From: an uncultured Novosphingobium sp.
GTDB lineage: Bacteria > Pseudomonadota > Alphaproteobacteria > Sphingomonadales > Sphingomonadaceae
Direction: 5' to 3'
DNA length: 59,748 nt
Assembly (NCBI GenBank): GCA_937996535.1
Contig: CALKVF010000091.1
Span: forward strand, 1-59,748
In this document: positions 53,087 to 59,748 of the stretch, piece by piece
Layout of the letters: every line of letters begins with the position of its first letter
How positions within the stretch are numbered: position 1 is the stretch's first letter
Made by a program: the position numbers and the translations under genes
Notes under the pieces: generated by a model
Told to the model about the DNA's origin: nothing
Database searches by the model: none
The model's input: the letters and a program-made list of their open reading frames with translations, nothing else

Positions 53087-55273
53087 TCAGTAGTTCGACA
53101 GGATCGCGAGGGCAGGTGCGTCGAGCGGCACCCCGCGCCGGGTCTTTTCGATCTCGTCGCGGCGGGTCTTGGCCTGTTCGTCGATCAGGTAGGCGTGGAT
53201 CGCCTTCACTTCGGCGGGTTTCAACACATCGTCCCAGCGCGGCATCCCACCGGGCTGGAGCAGCCCTTCGAGCAGGATCTTGTCAAACACCTCGTGCGTG
53301 CCGGGCTGCATCCGGCGCAGGTCCGGGGTGATCGAGCGGTGCTGGTTCGAATGGCAGATCGCGCAGTTGGTGAAGAACAGCGCGCGGCCTTGGGCGATGG
53401 TGTCCATTGTCACGCCCGGCGCCTGGGCGGGGGCTTCGGGCGCGATTTCGAGCTTGCCGAGCAGCGGCGGCAGGGGAACGGGCTTGCCATCGAGCCGGAA
53501 CACGATGATCCGCCCGGCATTGCCGCGCTGGTAGGCCGCCGAATAGGGCGGGACATAGGGAAAGCCCCCGCCGCCCCAGGCCGCCATCACCGCGATATAT
53601 TGCACGCCGCCGACCTTGTAGGTCATCGGGGCGGCCAGGATCGAGGTGCCGGTGTCGATGGAGCGCAAGATCTTGCCGGTCTTGGCCTCGCGCACCACCA
53701 GCTGCCCGGCAAGGTTGCCGTGGATGAGCAGGCCGCTCGCCGTGGTCAGCACGCCGCCGCGATCCTGCCACCCGGCCATCGGCTGGGACCATACGGTCTT
53801 GCCGGTCAGCGGATCGATCGCGCGCATGGTGGTGCCGCCCGGGTTCTTGAGCACTTCGGCCCATGCCGGGAGCGCCTTGACCTGCGCGGCAACCGGCGGG
53901 GGCAGGGTGGCAAGCGCGGCTTCAAGCTGCGGGGTGAAGATCAGCGCGGCGGCGGTGTTCAGTCCCTTGGGCTTGTAAGGCTTGTCGCCCGGCGGCACGA
54001 ACATCAGGTTGCCCATGTCCTGGATCGCCCCGAAGTAGAGCCCGCTGGCCGGGTCAAAGCTGGCCGGGTGCCAGTTGCGCGCACCGGGCGTGCCGGGGAA
54101 GATGATCTTGGGGCCGTGGCTGAAATCGGCGGCATCGTTGTCGATGATCGCCTGGCCGGTCTTGGGGTCGATCCCCTTGGCCCAGTTGACGCGGACGATC
54201 TTGTTGGCGCGCAGCAGCTTCCCGTCGCGCCGGTCGATCACATAGAGGAACCCGTTCTTGGGCGCGTGGAGCACCACCGGGCGGTCTTCGCCATCAACCT
54301 TCATGCGGGTGAGGATCATCGGCGCGGTTGCGTCATAGTCCCACTGGTCCTGCGGGCTTTCCTGGTAGAACCACTTCATCCGCCCCGTCTTCGCCTCGAT
54401 CGCGACGATCGAGGAAACGTAGAGGTTGTTGCCGCCCGAAGGCGAACGGATGTCGAGGCTGTAGGGTTCGCCATTGCCGGTTCCGACCAGCACCAGCCCG
54501 GTTTCGGGATCATAGTTGATCGCATCCCACGGGCCGCCGCCCGCGCCCATGTCCCAGCGGCTGCGCGGATCCCAGGTCTTGAGCGCGGCTTCGAGTTCAG
54601 GATTGTCTTGCGGCCCCAGCTTGGGATCGCGCGGGACCACGTGGAAGCGCCAGGCAAGCTTGCCGGTGGCGATGTCCCAGCCGGACACGTCGCCGCGCGC
54701 GTCATAGTCCGCGCCGCCATTGCCGATCACCACCACGCTGCCGGCCACTTCAGGCGCGCCGGTGGAATTGCCGCCGCGGCTGTGGTCCTCGATCGTGTCG
54801 GCCTGCCACACCGGCTTGCCGGTCTTGGCGTCGAGCGCATAGAGCACCCCGTCGAGCGCGGCGACGAACACCTTGCCGTTCGCCACGGCCACACCGCGAT
54901 TGGCCATGTCACAGCAGACCGTGCGATTGACCTGCATGTCGACCTTGGGCTCGAACGCCCACAGCGGCTTGCCGCTCGCCGCATCGAAGGCATAGGCGCG
55001 GCCCGCCACGCCCGAGGTGTACATCACCCCGTCCACCACCACCGGCGTCGCTTCGAGCACGCGGTTGGTGCCAAGCTGCGCCTCCCAGGCGAGGCCGAGC
55101 CGGCCGACGTTGTCGGCCGAAATGTCGGTGAGCTGCGAATGGTGGGTCTTGCCCGCATCGCCGCCGGGATTGGTCCAGTTGTCCGCGGCCACGGCCTGCT
55201 GCGGCGGGGCACTTTCCTTGGGCCCGCAGGCGGCGAGGGCGAGAGCGGCGAAAAGGCTGAGGCGCTTGATCAT
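53087..55273 (-). CDS. PQQ-dependent quinohemoprotein dehydrogenase, lipoprotein, variant metal site
   Basis: A 728-aa protein with lipobox LAAC (Cys16), a propeller domain and C-terminal cytochrome c (CAICH, 637-641). The disulfide is Cys120-Cys121 (TVCCD). Catalytic Asp312 and the lanthanide-type Asp314 are in WDYD, and Asn267 is in GTGNGEP. The usual metal-binding Glu is Asp189 here (NGGADYDARG). It is therefore divergent from the first PQQ enzyme and may have altered metal or substrate preference. ATG 55273 shares one base with the preceding stop codon (TAATG), so it is coupled to the 55273-56130 gene; DUF3237 follows. Confidence 0.9.
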   Translation of the reverse strand: MIKRLSLFAALALAACGPKESAPPQQAVAADNWTNPGGDAGKTHHSQLTDISADNVGRLGLAWEAQLGTNRVLEATPVVVDGVMYTSGVAGRAYAFDAASGKPLWAFEPKVDMQVNRTVCCDMANRGVAVANGKVFVAALDGVLYALDAKTGKPVWQADTIEDHSRGGNSTGAPEVAGSVVVIGNGGADYDARGDVSGWDIATGKLAWRFHVVPRDPKLGPQDNPELEAALKTWDPRSRWDMGAGGGPWDAINYDPETGLVLVGTGNGEPYSLDIRSPSGGNNLYVSSIVAIEAKTGRMKWFYQESPQDQWDYDATAPMILTRMKVDGEDRPVVLHAPKNGFLYVIDRRDGKLLRANKIVRVNWAKGIDPKTGQAIIDNDAADFSHGPKIIFPGTPGARNWHPASFDPASGLYFGAIQDMGNLMFVPPGDKPYKPKGLNTAAALIFTPQLEAALATLPPPVAAQVKALPAWAEVLKNPGGTTMRAIDPLTGKTVWSQPMAGWQDRGGVLTTASGLLIHGNLAGQLVVREAKTGKILRSIDTGTSILAAPMTYKVGGVQYIAVMAAWGGGGFPYVPPYSAAYQRGNAGRIIVFRLDGKPVPLPPLLGKLEIAPEAPAQAPGVTMDTIAQGRALFFTNCAICHSNQHRSITPDLRRMQPGTHEVFDKILLEGLLQPGGMPRWDDVLKPAEVKAIHAYLIDEQAKTRRDEIEKTRRGVPLDAPALAILSNY

Positions 55274-56130
55274 TACTGGCCGTCCCAGGGGCTCTTCATG
55301 TGATAGGGCACGGTGATGAAGTTCGCTTCGATCTGGCGGATCATCCCGCCATCGATGCGGAACAGTTCCGAGAGATAGAAGCTGTGCGGATAGCGGATCG
55401 GCGATTGCACGGTGCGCCCGTCGGTCAGCTGGTATTCCTTGATCCGTCCGCAATGGTCGATGAAGCCAAAGGCCATCACGATCCCGCGTTCCTCGTCGAC
55501 CAGCGGAAAGCGGCGGCCGCGCAGGCGGTCATCGTAGCGGTAGTTGCCCATCTTGAACTGCTCTTCGCAGCCCAGCGCCGCCACCGGCACGATATAGGCA
55601 AATTCGGGGTTGCGGGTGGTCTGCACGCCGTTTTCCACCCGGTCGCATTCGGGGTGGAACTTGGTGCGGATCGTCCCGTCGTTGAGCTGCAGCGTCGAGA
55701 AATAGCCGTCCGACAGCGCGATCATTTCCTCGCGCGGGGTGGGAACGTCCACCAGCGAATTCATGATCGGCTTGTCCCAGAACTTCGGGTTCAGGAACTT
55801 GATCCCGCTGTCCGACTGGCGCACGACGATGCTTTCCGCCTCTTCGATCGCGCCGTCTGCCGCTACCTTGAGGCGCAGGGCAAAGCCCGATTCCTCGGCA
55901 TGTTCGTGGGTCACGCCGAAAAAGCCGACCTGGCCGGTGCGGGTGTCGGCAAAGCGCAGGTCATAGTCACCCAGCCGGTCGATCGTGCCCCACAGCCCGT
56001 CGCCCGGTTCCAGCATGACGTTGTTTTCGCTGGTCATCGCGTTCGCGGCCCAGGCGAGGCGCTGCGGCGCGCGCGCCTGCAAGGCGGCCAGATAATCGTC
56101 GAGTACGGCGTAAAGCGCTGCGCGGTCCAT
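55273..56130 (-). CDS. Conserved hypothetical protein, possible SnoaL/NTF2-like fold
   Basis: A 285-aa soluble protein without signal peptide. MDRAALYAVLDDYLAALQARAPQRLAWAANAMTSENNV resembles the helical start of SnoaL-like proteins, and the later part (GFIDHCGRIKEYQLTDGR, LFRIDGGMIRQIEANFITVPYHM) fits a strand pattern ending in a sheet. I recognise no catalytic motif and cannot name a family with certainty. ATG 56130 (MDRAALY) is chosen. First gene of an operon with the variant PQQ dehydrogenase and DUF3237, divergent from the SnoaL operon across the shared operator. Confidence 0.7.
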   Translation of the reverse strand: MDRAALYAVLDDYLAALQARAPQRLAWAANAMTSENNVMLEPGDGLWGTIDRLGDYDLRFADTRTGQVGFFGVTHEHAEESGFALRLKVAADGAIEEAESIVVRQSDSGIKFLNPKFWDKPIMNSLVDVPTPREEMIALSDGYFSTLQLNDGTIRTKFHPECDRVENGVQTTRNPEFAYIVPVAALGCEEQFKMGNYRYDDRLRGRRFPLVDEERGIVMAFGFIDHCGRIKEYQLTDGRTVQSPIRYPHSFYLSELFRIDGGMIRQIEANFITVPYHMKSPWDGQ

Positions 56131-56178
56131 ATGCTCTCCCAATCGGACTTTACGCCCTCTTCACGCTCAGGCATATCT

Positions 56179-56190
56179 TACCAATTGTTA
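56179..56190 (+). promoter_or_regulatory. Second TAACAATTGTTA-type operator, between divergent operons
   Basis: TACCAATTGTTA differs at one base from the perfect palindrome at 52535-52546. Its last base is again 23 nt before the start codon (56213), followed by TATAAA and AAGAGGGGA as in the other leader. It lies in the 82-bp gap between divergent genes, so it could control both the plus-strand SnoaL-SDR operon and the minus-strand PQQ operon. Confidence 0.68.
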
Positions 56191-56212
56191 TAAAGACAAG
56201 AGGGGAGAGCGC

Positions 56213-56602
56213 ATGAGCCGTACCGCGCAAGAACAGGCCAACCTCGATCTGGTGCTGGCGATGTACCGCAATGTGCTGATGCCGATGGATAGCACCCGGG
56301 TGGATGACTACATTTCGCCGGGTTATATCCAGCACTCCTCGCTGGCCGAACCCACGGTTCAGGCGCTCAAGGACTTCCTCGATTTCGTGAAGGTCCAGTC
56401 GCCCGAGGGCACCCACAATCTCAAGCGCGCCTTTGTCGATGGCGATCACGTGATCGTCCACCACCACGTGATCCGCCATGCGGGCGATCCGGGGCTCGCG
56501 GTGGTCGACATCTTCCGGGTCGAGGACGGCAAGATCGTCGAGCACTGGGACGTGCTGCAGGATGTGCCCGAAGCGCCCGTCAATCCGCTGCCGATGTTCT
56601 GA
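56213..56602 (+). CDS. SnoaL/NTF2-like protein
   Basis: A 129-aa protein of the cone-shaped SnoaL fold. NLDLVLAMYRNVLMPMDSTRVDDYISPGYIQHSS (10-43) is the helix-plus-YIQH motif, with FVDGDHVIVHHHV and VVDIFRVEDGKIVEHWDVLQ. The His/Asp pair of YIQH and EHWD line the pocket in related isomerases/hydrolases. First gene of a three-gene operon; the next gene is a secreted paralogue. Confidence 0.88.
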   Translation: MSRTAQEQANLDLVLAMYRNVLMPMDSTRVDDYISPGYIQHSSLAEPTVQALKDFLDFVKVQSPEGTHNLKRAFVDGDHVIVHHHVIRHAGDPGLAVVDIFRVEDGKIVEHWDVLQDVPEAPVNPLPMF

Positions 56603-56615
56603 AGGAGACTTGCCG

Positions 56616-57062
56616 ATGCGTGCCCCGATCCTTGCCGCCCTCGCCGCTGCGGCGCTGCTGCCCCAGACCGCCGAGGCCAAGTCCTGCAAGCTGACCCCCA
56701 AAGAGGTCGCGACCGAGTTCATGACCCGGTTCTACATCAAGAAGGACGTGCGCGGCGCGTTCGAGGCCTGGGTCGATCCGGGCTACATCCAGCACAACCC
56801 CAATGCCCAGACCGGACGCAATGCGGCGATTGGCTTCCTCGAACCCTTCATCGCCAGCCATCCCGAGGTGCGCTATGACATCAAGCGCGTGATCGCCGAC
56901 GGCAATCTGGTGGCGGTGCACAGCTGGGGCCGGTTTTCCGAAGCCGACCGCGGCGTGGCCGTGGTCGATATCCTGCGGATCGAGGGCTGCCGGGTGATGG
57001 AGCACTGGGACGTGGTCCAGCCGGTGCCGGAAACCTCTGCCAACAGCAACGGGATGTTCTGA
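56616..57062 (+). CDS. Exported SnoaL/NTF2-like protein
   Basis: A 148-aa paralogue of the preceding protein (shared GYIQH, VHSWGRF, AVVDILRIEGC, VMEHWDVVQPVPE and final MF), but with a cleavable signal peptide MRAPILAALAAAALLPQTAEA. Cytoplasmic and periplasmic versions of one fold thus sit side by side. The two cysteines in the mature part (KSCKLT and EGCRV) could form a disulfide. It overlaps the SDR gene by one base (TGATG). Confidence 0.85.
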   Translation: MRAPILAALAAAALLPQTAEAKSCKLTPKEVATEFMTRFYIKKDVRGAFEAWVDPGYIQHNPNAQTGRNAAIGFLEPFIASHPEVRYDIKRVIADGNLVAVHSWGRFSEADRGVAVVDILRIEGCRVMEHWDVVQPVPETSANSNGMF

Positions 57063-57802
57063 TGCGCTTTGCCGATAAATGTGTGGTCGTGCTGGGCGGA
57101 AACGCCGGGATCGGCCTTGCCGCCGCGCGGATGTTCCGCGCCGAAGGGGCCAAGCTGGCGCTGATCGGGCGCAATGCGGAAACGCTGTCTGCCGCGGCTG
57201 AAGAGGTCGAAGGGCTCGGTATCGTCAGCGACATGGGCGATGTGGCGCAGACCGATGCCGCGATGGCCGAAATCGCCGAGGTGCTGGGCGGGATCGACGT
57301 GCTGTTCGTCAACGCCGGGGTCGGCGGCTTTGCGCCGGTCGATCAGGTCAGCGAGGCGTTCTGGGACGGGATCCACGATGTAAACCTGCGCGGCGCATTT
57401 TTCGCGATGCAGCGCGCCTTGCCGCTGATGCGCGATGGCGGGGCGATCGTGGTCACTGGCTCGATCGGCTCGGTCGCGGCGGTGCCGGGCAATGCCGCCT
57501 ATGCCGCGGCCAAGGCGGGCCTGCGCGCGGTGGTGCGGATCATGGCCAAGGAGCTGCTGCCGCGCCGGATCCGGGTCAACATGGTCAGCCCGGGGCCGAC
57601 CGACACCGAAATCTTCAAGCGCGATGCCAGCGCCGCCGAAATCGCCGGGATGCGCGAGATGATGGCCGGCGTGGTCCCGATCGGCCGCATGGGCACGAGC
57701 GAGGAAGTGGCCAGCGCGGTGCTGTTCCTCGCCGCGCCCGAAGCGGCCTTCATCAACGGGGTTGATCTTTACGTCGACGGCGGCTGCATCGAATTGGGGT
57801 GA
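57062..57802 (+). CDS. Short-chain dehydrogenase/reductase (SDR)
   Basis: A 246-aa classical SDR: LGGNAGIGLAAA cofactor motif (11-22), VNAGVGG, catalytic Ser in VTGSIGS, YAAAK and C-terminal VDLYVDGG. The cofactor loop ALIGRNAE has Arg after Gly, which leans to NADP(H). ATG 57062 overlaps the previous stop (TGATG). Last gene of the SnoaL operon; the substrate is unknown. Confidence 0.9.
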   Translation: MRFADKCVVVLGGNAGIGLAAARMFRAEGAKLALIGRNAETLSAAAEEVEGLGIVSDMGDVAQTDAAMAEIAEVLGGIDVLFVNAGVGGFAPVDQVSEAFWDGIHDVNLRGAFFAMQRALPLMRDGGAIVVTGSIGSVAAVPGNAAYAAAKAGLRAVVRIMAKELLPRRIRVNMVSPGPTDTEIFKRDASAAEIAGMREMMAGVVPIGRMGTSEEVASAVLFLAAPEAAFINGVDLYVDGGCIELG

Positions 57803-57803
57803 A

Positions 57804-57825
57804 CCCTCCCCCGCAAAGGGGAGGG
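57804..57825. terminator. Bidirectional hairpin between convergent SDR genes
   Basis: CCCTCCCC (57804-57811) and GGGGAGGG (57818-57825) form a perfect 8-bp stem with loop CGCAAA in the 32-bp gap between the two convergent SDR stop codons. Confidence 0.6.
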
Positions 57826-57834
57826 CGCGCGCCG

Positions 57835-58671
57835 TTACAGGATGAAGTGATCGCCCGCCGCGCGGATCGTGATGTCACCCACCGAAACGCCCCACGGCTG
57901 GTCGATGGCGTGAATGATCGCATCGGCGATATGTTCGGGCGCGAGGCTGGCATAGTCGATGTTTTCCGGATCGAGCCGGGCCGCCGGGAAGGTGCCGGCC
58001 TGCATCTGGCCGACCATGTCCATGAACTCGGCCGTGTTCTGACCCAAGATGCCGACACTGGCGGCCTGGTTGACCACCGTGCCGCCCAGCCCGGTTGCCG
58101 GAACCCCGGTCGGCTTGACGATAGTGACCTTGATCTTGCCGCGGCTTTCGACCCGCAGGCTTTCCGAGAGGAAATTGACCGCGGCCTTCGACGCGCCATA
58201 AACCGCCGCCCCCGTCACCGGGAAATTGCCATAGATCGACGAAACGTTGATCACGTGCCCGCGCCCGGCGGCAATCATCGTATCGTGGGCGGCAACCATG
58301 CCGTTCAATACGCCCTTGATGTTGATGTCGATGCAGCGTTCCCACGCGCCATAGGCGGCATCGTGATCGGCGATGAAGGCCAGCGGCATGATCCCGGCAT
58401 TGTTGAGCATCACGTCAACCGCGCCGTAAGCTTCGAGCGCGGCGGCAATCAGCGCCTTGACCTGGACCAGCTGGGTCACGTCGGTCGCCACGGCCTGAGC
58501 CTGGCCGCCCGCTGCGCGGATTTCGGCGGCGACGTCTTCTGCCGCGGCGAGGTTGATGTCGCCCAGCGTCACCTTGGCGCCCCGCGCCGAGGCCTTGAGC
58601 GCGACGAGCCGGCCAAAGCCGCCGCCTGCCCCGGTGATTACGATCGACTTGCCTGCGATATGGTCTGCCAT
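57835..58671 (-). CDS. Short-chain dehydrogenase/reductase (SDR)
   Basis: A 278-aa SDR: VITGAGGGFGRLVA (11-24), Asp in TLGDINL (NAD preference), NNAGIMP, catalytic Ser in NVSSIYG and YGASK. The C-terminus is longer than in the simple reductases (LDPENIDYASLAPEHIADAI). ATG 58671 (MADHIAGK) follows CAAGAGAGGACAG. It lies 31 bp after the aldehyde dehydrogenase stop on the same strand, so alcohol and aldehyde oxidation steps may be encoded together. Confidence 0.9.
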   Translation of the reverse strand: MADHIAGKSIVITGAGGGFGRLVALKASARGAKVTLGDINLAAAEDVAAEIRAAGGQAQAVATDVTQLVQVKALIAAALEAYGAVDVMLNNAGIMPLAFIADHDAAYGAWERCIDINIKGVLNGMVAAHDTMIAAGRGHVINVSSIYGNFPVTGAAVYGASKAAVNFLSESLRVESRGKIKVTIVKPTGVPATGLGGTVVNQAASVGILGQNTAEFMDMVGQMQAGTFPAARLDPENIDYASLAPEHIADAIIHAIDQPWGVSVGDITIRAAGDHFIL

Positions 58672-58702
58672 GCTGTCCTCTCTTGTTGCTTTGAGCGCGA
58701 TG

Positions 58703-59748
58703 CTACAGCTGCGCCGGCATCGCGTCGAGCAGCATGGTCTTGGTTTCGACATAGCCCCACAGGCCTTCCGGCCCGCCTTCGCGGCCCACGCCCGATTGCT
58801 TGTAACCGCCGAACGGCAGGCCGAAATCCATGCGCAGCCCGTTCTGCCCGAACCCGCCGGTGCGGATGCGGCGGCCGATGGCATAGGCCGCCTCGGCATC
58901 CTGCGTCAGGACCGAACCGTTGAGGCCGTAGTTTGATTCATTGGCGATGCGGATCGCGTCTTCCTCGTCCTCGCAGGGGATCAGGCACAGCACCGGGCCG
59001 AAGATTTCTTCCTGGGCGATCCGGCTCTGGTTATCGACATTGGCGAACAGCGTCGGTTCGATGAAGTAGCCCTGGTTGAGGTGCTTGGGCCTCCCCCCGC
59101 CGCAGACGAGGGTCGCGGTCTGCTTGCCGTCCTCGATGTAGCTTTCGATCCGTTCGAGCTGGCGCTTCATCGCCACCGGGCCGAGCTGGGCACCCGGATC
59201 GTCGGAATGGCCGATCACCACCTGGCTCATTTCGGCGGCGATCGCGGCAGCCAGTTCATCGTGGCGGGCCTTGGGGACGATCGCGCGGCTGAGCATCGCG
59301 CAGACCTGCCCGCTCATCATGTTGAGCGTGCCGGTCAGCAGCTTGGCTGCCGCTTCGGCGGGGAAATCGTCGCGGATGATCGCCGCGCTCTTGCCGCCGA
59401 GTTCGAGCGTGTAACGCGCGATGCGCTCCCCGCAGACCTGCGCGATGCGCTTGCCCGCGAGCGTCGAGCCGGTGAAGCTGACCTTGTCGACCCCGTGGTT
59501 GTTGACGAGGTGATCAGCGGCTTCGCGGTGGCTGGGGACGAGATTGACCACGCCCGCCGGAATGCCCGCCGCCTCGGCCGCTTCGGCGATGATATAGGCT
59601 TCGAGCGGGGTTTCGGGGCTGGGCTTCATCACCACGGTGCAGCCGGTGAGCAGCGCATAGGCAACCTTGTTGGCCATGATCCCGAACGGCCCGTTCCACG
59701 GCGCGATCGCGGCGACCACGCCAACCGGTTCGTGCACCACGATCCCGG
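58703..59748 (-). CDS. Aldehyde dehydrogenase (N-terminus beyond the window)
   Basis: The C-terminal ~348 aa of an NAD(P)-dependent aldehyde dehydrogenase; the reading frame continues off the right edge. Visible are PWNGPFGIMANKVAYALLTG, VMKPSPETP, FTGSTLAGK, catalytic Glu in LELGGKS, catalytic Cys in SGQVCAM, EEIFGPV and PFGGYKQSGVGREGG. It oxidises an aldehyde to the acid in the cytoplasm and is followed by an SDR, completing an alcohol-aldehyde-acid set. Confidence 0.92.
   Translation of the reverse strand, partial: GIVVHEPVGVVAAIAPWNGPFGIMANKVAYALLTGCTVVMKPSPETPLEAYIIAEAAEAAGIPAGVVNLVPSHREAADHLVNNHGVDKVSFTGSTLAGKRIAQVCGERIARYTLELGGKSAAIIRDDFPAEAAAKLLTGTLNMMSGQVCAMLSRAIVPKARHDELAAAIAAEMSQVVIGHSDDPGAQLGPVAMKRQLERIESYIEDGKQTATLVCGGGRPKHLNQGYFIEPTLFANVDNQSRIAQEEIFGPVLCLIPCEDEEDAIRIANESNYGLNGSVLTQDAEAAYAIGRRIRTGGFGQNGLRMDFGLPFGGYKQSGVGREGGPEGLWGYVETKTMLLDAMPAQL

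Noticed and set aside
52991..55303. Plus-strand open frame of 770 codons opposite the PQQ dehydrogenase
   Set aside because: Composition is that of an antisense shadow (Arg, Gly, His, Asp rich), and the minus-strand gene has catalytic, disulfide and heme motifs.

Overview
The window reads as chromosomal DNA of a high-GC alphaproteobacterium, most likely a sphingomonad (Novosphingobium/Sphingobium type). The grounds are the rRNA-5S-tRNA-fMet order, the sphingomonad-style housekeeping genes (DUF3576 lipoprotein, DUF6356 protein, LptE/HolA/LeuS run, phbB) and GSTs that closely resemble the lignin beta-etherases LigE and LigF. All identifications are made by eye from protein motifs; no database was searched.

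Region 1 (1-8054): the end of an rRNA operon (a possible 23S 3' tip, 5S, initiator tRNA-Met) and a 7.6-kb integrated element. Its ends are a 45-bp exact direct repeat of the tRNA-fMet 3' half (429-473 and 8010-8054). It carries a divergent tyrosine recombinase next to the tRNA, a secreted GH106-type alpha-L-rhamnosidase, scrambled IS3-family remnants, and an auto-inhibited Fic (AMPylase-type) protein preceded by an array of repeated half-sites.

Region 2 (8055-30400): ordinary chromosome. It holds two membrane genes (DUF347 repeats, outer-membrane protein), a DUF475 protein, a frameshifted exopolysaccharide sugar transferase, leuS-lptE-holA, phbB, murA, galU, an enoyl-CoA hydratase, an acyl-CoA synthetase-P450 operon with a palindromic operator, an M23 peptidase, a DUF455 ferritin-like protein, a one-cysteine Bcp peroxiredoxin and glnE.

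Region 3 (30500-39400): M28 peptidase, agmatine deiminase, TonB-dependent receptor and GH97 glucosidase in a row on the plus strand, then an Lrp regulator, a DUF6356 protein and a YeiH exporter.

Region 4 (39400-59748, running off the right edge): a dense catabolic locus. It contains a LigE-like GST, divergent from an operon of VOC protein, MFS transporter, 2,4'-dihydroxyacetophenone-dioxygenase-type cupin, SDR and Zn-alcohol dehydrogenase. On the minus strand follow two PQQ quinohemoprotein dehydrogenases with a lanthanide-type Asp pair, an acyl-CoA synthetase, two more GSTs (one LigF-like), and a VAO/p-cresol-methylhydroxylase-type flavoprotein with its own cytochrome c. Two SnoaL-like proteins, two SDRs and an aldehyde dehydrogenase complete it. 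Two promoters in this locus share one leader: a TAACAATTGTTA palindrome at identical spacing from the start codons, placing the flavocytochrome, one PQQ dehydrogenase and the SnoaL/SDR operon in one apparent regulon. My inference is a pathway for lignin-derived or phenylpropanoid aryl ethers/ketones: GST ether cleavage, periplasmic oxidation of phenolic side chains and alcohols, and ketone cleavage. The real substrate is not visible in the sequence.
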